From NCBI RefSeq assembly GCF_030035675.1, contig NC_084486.1, forward strand, positions 60,927,230-60,991,229: 64,000 bases of DNA. Reading direction: 5' to 3'. Both the position numbers and the translations under genes were made by a program. This document shows positions 55,804 through 64,000 of the stretch, piece by piece. Below the pieces are notes generated by a model, which was not told the origin of the DNA, made no database searches, and saw only the letters and a list, made by a program, of their open reading frames with translations. Origin of the DNA: Rhineura floridana (taxonomy: Eukaryota; Chordata; Lepidosauria; Squamata; Rhineuridae). How positions within the stretch are numbered: position 1 is the stretch's first letter; each line of letters starts with the position of its first letter.

Positions 55804-56529
55804 GGATGGGGCTGCTGGTAAAGCTTGACTAGGGATCCTCTGCAACGATAATCCATAACCAAGCAGGATTGGCAACCCCCTGCCTGGAATGCCCTGTCTG
55901 TACCTTTTAACATGGCTGCTCCAAACTTCTTTACAGATTTGACTCTTCACTTCAGAAAGAGGTTTGAGAAATGAGTAAGAGTAAGAAGATTCTCTACCTT
56001 TTTCTGTCTACCTTGGGGGTTGCTATAAACTCACTTTGACAGCCACCCCAATTCCAGTGAATAATAATTGACAGAGAGAAAACACACATGGTTTGGTCAC
56101 AGGCAGCAGCTTGGAAAAAACAACAATTGCAGCCATGCTGCAGTATGTGAATTCTCTTTTACCGCTATTGGGCAAGAAACAAACCATCATGCAACCAACA
56201 AGGTGCATCATTATTGGATTTAAGGGGGTTGAGCAACTTCAATGGCTGTTGCTTCAATGGCTGTAAGGGAGGTTAAAGGTAAATGAAATGCAAACAGAAA
56301 AACAAAAAAGACAGTGATGATTTTCTAAATGCAATGCTATAACAACCACAACAAAATTCCTATGAGTAAGACAAAAAACTCAGCATCCCACAACCAGTCA
56401 GGATTCCTAACCAAAAACCAAAACTAAAAAAATCCTGGCAGCAAGTCAGCCAAGGTCATGGAAATTCCCATGCAGTACAACCTGACTTCGGGGCTGCAGT
56501 TATTGACAAGAATCAGACCCTATCACCGC

Positions 56530-57105
56530 ATAATACCTATGCACTGGTTGCCAATTTGCTACCAGGCCAAGTTCAAGGTGTGCTTTCCATGTTACGGGTG
56601 CCACATAGTACTTGTTCTGCTTTTATAAGAAATCAGTCCTTTAGTGTGGCAGCACGAACGCTTTGAAACTCCCTACCTATTGAAATTAGGCAGGCACCTT
56701 AATTGTACTCTTTTCAGCACCTGCTAAAAACATTTTTGTTTAGGCAAGCCTACCCAGGCAGGTAGAAGGTATTGTATTTTTTGTCTGTTTTTAACTTTGT
56801 TTTATTATTTTTAATGTTTTTAAATACCTGTCTAACTGTTTTTGCCAATAATTGTATTGTTTTAATTCCTTCTGTAAACCGCTTTGAGATTTTTTACAAT
56901 AAGGAGGCAGGGGCCTGGACTGCCTTCAAGTCGATCCTGACTTATGGCTACCCTATGAATAGGGTTTTCATAGTAAGCGGTATTCAGAGGGGGTTTACCA
57001 TTGCCTCCCTCTGAGGCTAGTCCTCCCCAGCTGGCTAGGGCCTGCTCAGCTTGCCACAGCTGCACAAAGTGGTATATAAATGTTGGAAATAAAATACATA
57101 AATAA
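56530..57105 (+). mobile_element. L2 LINE 3' end interrupted by a SINE
   Basis: The L2 part has GCACTGGTTGCCAATTTGCT (HWLPICY), CCAGGCCAAGTTCAAGGTGT, ACATTTTTGTTTAGGCAAGC and the 3' text AAACCGCTTTGAGATTTTTT. The tail resumes after the SINE as GTGGTATATAAATGTTGGAA and AAATAAAT. Coding remains are eroded. Confidence 0.8.
56918..57068 (-). mobile_element. tRNA-derived SINE, partial, antisense
   Basis: GGACTGCCTTCAAGTCGATC, CTGACTTATGGCTACCC and CAGAGGGGGTTTACCATTGC match the copy at 37018-37325. It has lost its tRNA head and lies inside an L2 tail. Confidence 0.8.
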
Positions 57106-57136
57106 ATTTCAGAGTCACTGTGGCCCTTGGATCTCT

Positions 57137-57335
57137 TTCCACTTTTAGGAACAAAGGAATCTTCCTTATACCGACTCAGGCCATTTGATACCATCTAGCT
57201 CAGTACTGATCACATGGACTAGCATTGGCTCTCCAGGATTCCAGGCAATAGTCTTTTCCAGAAATTGAATGTTGGACCTTTGCATGCAAAACATATGCCC
57301 TGCCACTGAGCTACAGGCCTTTCTCTGTTTAAAAA
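57137..57335 (-). mobile_element. tRNA-derived SINE (tRNA-Ala-like head), antisense
   Basis: On the minus strand the head reads CTGTAGCTCAGTGGCAGGGC (A box) and continues to ATGCAAAGGTCCAACATTCA (B box region). The body includes ACTGAGCTAGATGGTATCA in complement. The remaining tail is on the left. The family differs from the Sauria-type copy at 14030. Confidence 0.7.
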
Positions 57336-57759
57336 AGTATATTTTAAAATTGTTGTTTTCAATTCACTAATGAATACACAGCATACCTAGGGCAGATCCA
57401 TATCATTCAGTTAAAGCACATTAAACACACATTTGAAGGACATGAATCCCACCACAGAATCATGTGAACTGTAGTTTGGTATGGGTAGTGGGAGCAATAA
57501 CTGTGAAGGGGAAACTTCACTTCCCAGGATTCTTTAGGGGAAGTCATGTCCTTTAAATGCAAGTTGAATGTGCTTTAAATGTATTGTGTGAATCTACTTA
57601 ATAAACTTTAAATCATTTTAATTAATTTTTTAAAATGGATATGAGCTATAAAGTTTACTTGGCGACCTTGGGCTACTCACCATCTCTCAGCCTAATCTCC
57701 CCCTCAGGGTGAAAACAACAGAGGGGAACCACTTAAAATGTAGAGGAAGTAATAATGTA

Positions 57760-57975
57760 CAGCAGGGCCCCGCTTTTTGCCTGCCTGCTTTTCGGCGTTC
57801 CGCTAATATGGAAGCTTAAATTAAAGTAAGGCCCCACTCATATGGCACTTGTTCCCTTATGCGGCATTTTTCGGGTGTCAGGCACCATTTTATTGAAGGA
57901 GTTCTGCTTTTCAGCGGGTTTTGCTTTTATGCGGGGGTCTGGAACTTAACCCACCGTATGAGTGGGGTCCTACTG
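57760..57975. mobile_element. Tigger/pogo-type MITE, 216 bp
   Basis: The ends CAGCAGGGCCCCGCTTTTTG and the complement (ending GAGTGGGGTCCTACTG) are inverted and flanked by TA at 57758-57759 and 57976-57977. It belongs to the same group as 23707-23908 but is more diverged. Confidence 0.75.
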
Positions 57976-58572
57976 TACAACCATAGTATGAAATTGGGAC
58001 ATAATATGAAGAAATATTTATATAAGCATCTGTCAAAGATGTTTATTATTTACACAACCTGTAAATATATTTGTAGTGCAATCCTATGATTGTTTACTCA
58101 GAAGCAAGTCCCAAAGAAACAAGTATTCAATGGAACTTAGTCAAACAGGGAAGCATGCACAGAACTGCAGTCTCAAGTGCTAAGGAACACTCACCCAACC
58201 CAAAATTCAGAATCATGCCACTTTAAGCTATTTTGCAACCGTTTATACTTTTTTATGGTTATGGGATTTTAAAGGGATTTATTTCTTCTTGTGAGCTGCC
58301 TTGGTTTCCAATTGGCAATCCTACCTCACAGGGTTGTTGGGAAGACTCCTTATACCCACACACACACTGGAGATGTAAAAATACACAGACCCCATATAGT
58401 AGATTATTGTCAAAACCAGTTGGTCACTGCAGAACATTTTTAAAAATAAAAATTAAATCAGTATTAGTATCCTACATAATAAAAACAGTGATACCTATGC
58501 AAGCTCTGTCTAATTGCTTTAAAAATAGGATTTACAACACCTTTGCTATGTTCACTCGAAAGTCCCATTAAT

Positions 58573-58662
58573 TTACAGCAAAATCCTAGCCATGTCTACT
58601 CAAAAGTAAGTCCTATTGAATTCAATTGGGTTTACTCCAGGTATGTGGGATTAGCATTGCAG
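58573..58662 (-). repeat. Dispersed ~85-bp repeat, antisense
   Basis: The plus strand has ATGTCTACTCAAAAGTAAGT, CCTATTGAATTCAATTGGGT and TTTACTCCAGGTATG, the antisense of the CCTGGGAGTAAGCC pattern. A more eroded antisense copy lies at 58078-58165. Confidence 0.6.
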
Positions 58663-58879
58663 TTTTACTCCCAGAAAAACAAGTATTGGATTAAAGCTTC
58701 ATATTGGGAAGGTTTTCAAAACATTGCCCTCTTCAACAGCCCAGGAAAATGTAAACTTGTTTGACTCCTACACACAAGAGAAAAAAAGACTTTTGGTGCT
58801 GCTGAAAGCTATATACTTACTCAATTTATGAGATTTTCAGATAAACAGGAAAAAACAACAGTTTTCTACCTTTGCAATG

Positions 58880-59172
58880 TGGTCTACGTACTGCCTGGAG
58901 GCCCAGAAATCCCTTGTCAATCACAACCCTGACTTCACTTATTGGCTACAAACCTGAAAGGGCGGGGTTAGAGCAGCCAGCTAAGAGATTATTTCGCAGA
59001 AGTTGCAGGGGGCGGGGATGACTGACGTTTTGGTGTATATCTCATGAACCAGATGACCTAGAAATGAAATTTTAAATGAAAAGCTGAGAGTGCTGAGAGT
59101 AAGCTGACTCGCTAAGAGACCTGGAGAGGACCCCAAAAATCCAGAGTCTCTGGGGAAAAATTGGACACCTGG
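58880..59172. mobile_element. DNA-transposon-like fragment ending CCTGGCAACCCT
   Basis: It includes CAATCACAACCCTGACTTCA, TTGGCTACAAACCTGAAAGG and the terminus GACACCTGGCAACCCTAG. The interior phrases recur at 29160-29230 and 37660-37720. No transposase is present. Confidence 0.5.
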
Positions 59173-59396
59173 CAACCCTAGTATTTACACATTCTAGTCA
59201 AAAATACTTTTCACTAATTTATCTGGGGCAGAAATCATACAAACAAATCTGTAATTTCCTGAACCCCCCCCTCCAGGTTAATTAGTGTAATCTTGTGAAT
59301 ACCTAGCATTTAATCCCATTCAGTTTACATGGGGATTTCACTGAACTGTGACAGAATGTAGCAACCAATGTAACTAAGTGTTTCTACCCATCTCAG

Positions 59397-59588
59397 CTCC
59401 TGAAAGACTCATGCAGGTTTTGGAAGATCTGGATTACTTGGCTGCCCTGGACAATGATGGAAACCTTTCAGAATTTGGAATAATAATGTCAGAGTTTCCT
59501 GTTGATCCACAGCTGTCAAAGGCTATTTTAGCTTTGTGTGAATTTAACTATGTGGAAGAAATGCTAACCATTGCTGCTATGGTAACAG
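59397..59588 (+). CDS. DHX32: DHX32 coding exon 7 (window's last DHX32 exon)
   Basis: Acceptor TCTCAG is followed by CT, completing Ala451, then [40 protein letters not shown] and [23 protein letters not shown], ending one base into the next codon at a GTATTT donor. Human has [40 protein letters not shown] and [15 protein letters not shown] as recalled, so this is the most conserved exon seen. It encodes the winged-helix and ratchet-like region of DEAH proteins (residues 452-514). The remaining exons, which should encode about 230 more residues by comparison with human, are beyond 64000. Confidence 0.95.
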
Positions 59589-59757
59589 GTATTTTCTGAA
59601 CCAATTGTGGCTCCTACTCAGGCCAATAAAAATTTGTGCTGAGGTCCAGTATAATTATATATAACTACTGTTGTCAGTCACTTAAAGGATAATTAGTTGA
59701 TTTATAATTTGCCATTTAACCAACTAAAAGAGGAAATTAAAGTAATGGAAAATGAAA

Positions 59758-59934
59758 ATGGACTGCCTTCAAGTCGATCCGACTTATAGCGACCCTATGA
59801 ATAGGGTTTTCATGGTAGGTGTATTCAGAGGCAGTGACTGGCCCAAGGTCACCCAGTGAGCTTCATGGCTCTGTGGGGATTCGAACCCTGGTCTCCCAGT
59901 TCGTAGTCCAACACCTTAACCACTACACCACATT
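59758..59934 (-). mobile_element. Sauria-type SINE, antisense
   Basis: The plus strand runs ATGGACTGCCTTCAAGTCGA (BovB-like tail), CAGTGACTGGCCCAAGGTCA, GGGGATTCGAACCCTGGTCT (B box complement) and CACCTTAACCACTACACCAC (A box complement). It is nearly full length. Confidence 0.85.
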
Positions 59935-60854
59935 AACCTTAACTGTGTTCTTTTGAAACAGTGAAAGAAATATAAGATCTTAGTTTAATAAAAAAGCTGC
60001 CATGTTATTAGACAATTGTTAACATTTTCATCCTGTATTTCAGTAACACACCTAAATCAAAATAACTTTGAAAAAAACAAAAGAAGTGCCTTTAACTCAT
60101 CACATTATCAGTTAAAATGGTCCTTATCAATTAATCAAGCAGAAGTTTCTTGATTAACCTGCTGATTAAATTGATTAATTAGAGCCCTAATAATCACACT
60201 TGCAACTAATGAAATGTAGATTTAAAAATTATTCATTTTCTGTTTTATACAGATGTTCAGGATGGGATATGTCACTTTTCCCACACAATATTTAATGAGA
60301 ACAAAATTATACAGGCCTAAAGAGGCTTGCTCAGTAATGTAATAAAACTCAGGCACTAGACTTAGTTTAATGATGTAATGAAAAGGTTAAAAGACCTGGC
60401 AATGTACAGCCAGATACTCCAATTATTCTGTATATACCTTTACCATATATATAACGTCTCATTTTAAACACATTTAAATACACATAAATCCCATTGGTTT
60501 TAATGGAACTTGTTTTCCAGCCTTGTAGCCTTAGGTCTAGCTGTCAGAATTATTAGACGAAGTGATAAACACTGATATCTTGACATCAAATTATAAGTGG
60601 GAGCCCCCAAGGTGGAATGCTCCCCTCCTTAAAAAAAGCACATAGAAGATTAGGATGTCAGAGAAGGTTCGTACATCTAATTCAGTGTGCACTAAGTCAT
60701 GTCAGCTCCCATCTGCAATGTGAGGTCAAAACTACATATTGTGGAGAGATGTCCAGGCACCAACAACTCAATATTTTCCCCTGTGCCTCCCCAGTAATGT
60801 GGGCCTGGGGGGAAAGGGAGAGAGAGAAGAGAAGAATGTCTTTAATGTCTCTAG

Positions 60855-61812
60855 CCATTGGCCATTACATTACAATTTAAAACCAGTAAAACATTACAAT
60901 AAAACAACATTTTTAATCAGTCATAGCCTGGGCCTACAAGTTAAAGGATTTGTGCTATTAACTTTAACGAGTTGGGCTCTAATGTGCTTCGCAGCCATGG
61001 CAAAGTTGGTAATCGCAAAGGTGACCTCGTTATAGTTGTCTGCCAAAAGATCCGTAATTATAATTTCTGGGCCGAGGCCCATCCTGGGCTTAATGAAAGG
61101 ATCTAAAAATTTCCGTTGTGGGCTGTTATAAAGAGGGCAATAAAGTATATAGTGGACAAGGTCCTCTATCACCTTGTCCCCACAAATACAAAAACGTTTA
61201 TTTTTTGGGAGGTCCTTGTATCTACCCTCTAGAAATGCTGTAGGCATTGTCTGGAACCTTAGCTCTGTAAAGGCTCTACGTTTTTGAGGGCAGCGAAAGG
61301 TAGTCAAGTAAGAGGCAACGGAGTGATTTGTTTTGAAGTAGGGGAACCAACTTGAGAACGGAGCGATCATGATGTGAGATCTATCTTGCACCTCATCAAA
61401 GTTAAAGACCCAGTTGCGGAGTTCCCTTGGAGAGAATAATTTGACGTCATACGCTGATAGATTATAATGGTCAATTAACAATTTCGTGGATTGAGCCCAC
61501 CCCCCTTTGAGAAGTTGTTCATGCCAGCAGAATTTGACTATTGAGGAGTCCTCCAACAGTAGGATTTTCCTCCAAAATCTTAAGACTGCCAGGTCAATTT
61601 TAGCAGTTAATGAATGCATACCCAGCTCAGCTCTGATGTGGGCCGAAGGAGTGCCACATGGCAGGCCCAAGAGGTGTTTTAAGAAGGAATTTTGAAGGGG
61701 CTCTAAGATGCGTTTAAGGGAATGTCCCCAAATTTCTGCCCCATAAAGAGCTTTAGATATTACTATGGCTCTATAGATTTTTAACATGGGGGTAATTAAT
61801 TGGCCTCCTCTA
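60855..61812 (-). mobile_element. LINE fragment with open C-terminal ORF, family unclear
   Basis: On the minus strand a frame of 288 codons (61787-60921), open further upstream to the truncation, has SKALYGAEIWG, FLKHLLGLPCGTPSAHIRAE and LGMHSLTAKIDL, then a C-x-C...H-x4-C motif (CICGDKVIEDLVHYILYCPL). This is the typical end of a non-LTR retrotransposon polyprotein after the reverse transcriptase core. CR1 and L2 in this window lack this motif, so it is another clade (R4, Vingi or RTE-related are candidates). The 3' tail reads AAATTGTAATGTAATGG. It is strongly 5'-truncated, with no stop in the remaining frame. Confidence 0.72.
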
Positions 61813-62249
61813 GTATAGTAAAACCTTTAGTATAGTAAAAAAGGGTTGTGATGTCATTGCTGTCACCCCCTCAGGTGATTAGATCAATTGAAGAGAGTAT
61901 TTTCATCTCCGTTCTGATGCACTGGATGGAGGTTAAACTTCATCACCTAGCATGATGCAATGGGGATGAAAAGAACCCAGAGTGGTTTGCTGGGGGTTCC
62001 CAGTGAACTGAGGGGGCATGGTCAGGGAATGGGGTGTGAACCTGTCTTTCACACCCCATTTTGCTATTAAAGTATAATTAAAGTATAATTTCTCATTTAT
62101 ATTTTACAGTACTTTACACAAACAAAAAGTTCCACAATAAATTAGATGATAGATGAACATTTGCTTAAGGCAAGGTGCTGCTGGAAAGCCCTTAACCCTA
62201 GAATTTGTTTCCAACTTTTTCACCTGATGAAACCATGGGCTATCCTACA

Positions 62250-63006
62250 CAGGCTAAGAAAACACAGCAAATTAATGTTACTAAAATTTCTGGACCGGGA
62301 TAACCTGACCACTGTTGTGCTCTATGTGGGGCTGCCCTTGAGGTTGGTCCGGAAGCTGCAGCTGGTGCAAAATGCGGCAGCTAGACTGCTCACTGGGGCA
62401 GGGTATAGCCAACATGTCACCCCGCTGCTGAAAGAATTGCACTGGCTGCCCATTTGCTACCGGGCCAAGTTCAAGGTTCTAGTTTTGGTGTACAAAGCCC
62501 TATACAGCTCGGGCCAGGATACCTGAAAGACTGTCTTATCCGTTATATACCCAGTTGATCACTATGCTCTGCAGGTGAGGCCTCCTGCAGATACCATCTT
62601 ATCAGGAGGTTCATTTGCATAATATGGGAAATGGACCTTTAGTGTGGTGGCACCTACCCTGTGGAATTCCCTCTCCTTGAATATTAGGCGGGCGCCATCT
62701 CTGCTATCTTTTTGGTGCCTTTTGAAGACTTTCCTCTTTCAACAAGCCTTTTATGTTGTGACCTACCCCAGTCTGCATCTGTGTCGGAATTGCTTGTTGA
62801 TATGTTTTTTTAATAATGTTTTTAACCCTTTTTAAATATGTTTTTTAAGCTTTTTTAAAAAATGTTTTTAACATTGTTTTGTTTTAATGGATTTTAAGGT
62901 CAGTTTTTATGATGTTTTAAAGTTTTTAGCGCTTCTGTTTGCTGCCCTGGGCTCCTGCTGGGAGGAAGGGCGGGATATAAATCAAATAATAAATAAATAA
63001 ATAAAA
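62250..63006 (+). mobile_element. L2 LINE 3' end
   Basis: The open part (ORF 62146-62526) gives LDRDNLTTVVLYVGLPLRLV, RKLQLVQNAAARLLTGAGYS, QHVTPLLKELHWLPICYRAK and FKVLVLVYKALYSSG, the L2 C-terminus. It then loses frame, with CCTGTGGAATTCCCTCTCCT (LWNSL) and TCCTCTTTCAACAAGCCTTT. It ends with GCTGGGAGGAAGGGCGGGAT and AAATAAATAAATAA. The 3' untranslated part is rich in TTTTTAA and matches 27966-28135 in antisense. Confidence 0.88.
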
Positions 63007-64000
63007 TTGATAGTTTGTAATTCCATATAGAAACTTGAATATGCTCTGTCATTAGTTGAAAAGAATCATCAGATATTTGTAAACAAGAGAATGGAAGCCA
63101 AAAAGATGTAAAACAGTTGCAAAATGATGGCAATATTCTCCCATTGACGGTTGGCCAAGGGGGTAAACAGATGTACAGATGTACAAAAGTTCTCATAGAG
63201 AGAGATTTCAATCAAGCATTTTCAGGACAATACTGGAAGATTAAATAGAGATCCTATTGATATATAGGGCCATCAATATGAATGGCACTGTACAGAGTAC
63301 CAACAAACAGGCAGGTCTCTGTATCAAGGACAGTACAATCTACAATTTTATATAGGGGAGACGAGGAAGCGAAGGTAGAAAGAAACCACAGTAAACAAGA
63401 AAGGATATGCATTCAGTTCAGCTACACCTGCTTGGTTTAAGTCAGGGAAGAAATAGAGTCTGGGCCAAAGGCTCAGTGGAAATTATGGGTTTTGAGGAGT
63501 GATTGAAAAAAGAGACAGGTTGCATTATGTAGATGTCCTGCAAGTCAGGTGAGGAATAACAGTGAAGATCAGAGAAAGGGTGTAGTTTAAGGGATTGGGA
63601 AACCTTCAGATAGCTGAGGGTGGTACAGCTGGATTAATGAAGGTCATAGGCAGGGATATATTGGGATCTCAGAATAGAGAGATGGGGGTGGGTGGGCAGC
63701 AAGGCCACAGACAGTTTTGAAGGACCACTTTGTGCCAGCATAGCAATTTGAGTAGGGTGTCAGTCTGAGCAATAAGAAAGGTGAGCAGATAAGTTCAATA
63801 TAAAAAGGGAGCAAGATATGACAACAGAAGGCCAAAGAATGTAGTAGTCAAAATGAGAGATGACTAGAGTGCAAACCACAGCTTTTGTTGGGGGACCAGA
63901 GTGTAAGGGCCACATTTTCACCAGAAAATTGTTATACTGCATACATTGTGCATATAACAGAGTTTCTTATGCACTGTCAGCTTGTTTTCATTTTTTCCCC

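Larger units (their letters stand above)
35863..59396 (+). other. DHX32: DHX32 intron 6 (23.5 kb), repeat-rich
   Basis: This is the largest intron in the window. It holds most of the repeat structures listed from 36318 to 59175. Stretches where I see neither gene nor known repeat are about 35900-36310, 39730-41050, 41470-41800, 42430-42690, 49800-50900, 52650-53890, 54040-55400 and 57340-57650. Weak frames there (for example 39991-40416 minus) resemble nothing known. A weak 127-codon minus frame at 46510-46893 is also unexplained. Confidence 0.75.
59589..64000 (+). other. DHX32: DHX32 intron 7 (part)
   Basis: It contains an antisense Sauria-type SINE (59758-59934), an antisense LINE with a 288-codon frame (60855-61812) and an L2 3' end (62250-63006). 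From 63010 to 64000, and between 59940 and 60850, I see nothing recognisable and no further DHX32 exon. Confidence 0.7.

Overview
The window reads as nuclear DNA of a squamate reptile, most likely a lizard. It is AT-rich, its genes are split by long introns, and it is full of repeats typical of Squamata: L2 and CR1 LINEs, RTE/BovB tails, tRNA-derived SINEs with BovB-like 3' ends (Sauria SINE type), an L1-derived element, Penelope-like sequence, Tigger-type and hAT-type miniature DNA transposons, and some LTR fossils. Species cannot be told from the sequence alone.

Two host genes are present, head to head. On the minus strand, FANK1 (fibronectin type III and ankyrin repeats) has its first three coding exons at 9761-9692, 4555-4384 and 2133-2009. 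Its ankyrin part lies beyond the left edge. On the plus strand, DHX32 (a DEAH-box-related helicase-like protein) has seven coding exons at 12929-13216, 22494-22687, 24943-25315, 30598-30837, 35524-35620, 35704-35862 and 59397-59588, and continues beyond the right edge. I recognised both by recalled similarity to the human proteins. The reading phases of all the junctions agree. The two genes are neighbours in the same arrangement in human, so this is conserved synteny. A GC/CpG-richer stretch at about 9480-10200, with an RFX X-box-like site, is the likely shared promoter region.

Layout: 1-9691, FANK1 introns with small repeats and a pure (GAAA)25 array; 9480-10200, promoter region; 10200-12928, upstream part of DHX32 with a SINE and a folded-back CR1; 13217-35523, DHX32 introns 1-4, holding a young ORF1-only L1-derived insertion (16412-18401), an LTR fossil, Tigger-type MITEs and a CR1 split by one of them; 35863-59396, a 23.5-kb intron 6 holding an inverted L2, a Penelope-like remnant with a hammerhead-like motif, a nearly open L2, BovB ends, microsatellites and an antisense LTR fossil; 59589-64000, part of intron 7 with a SINE, an antisense LINE ORF and another L2.

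Most notable: (i) an in-frame TGA at DHX32 codon 210, in a gene whose seven exons and splice sites otherwise look intact; (ii) a Penelope-type GIY-YIG endonuclease tail next to a compact hammerhead-ribozyme-like motif and a perfect 65-bp inverted repeat; (iii) an ORF1-only, HAL1-like L1 derivative with an intact 18-bp target site duplication; (iv) an X-box-like site between FANK1 and DHX32. No rRNA or tRNA genes, CRISPR arrays or bacterial features were seen.
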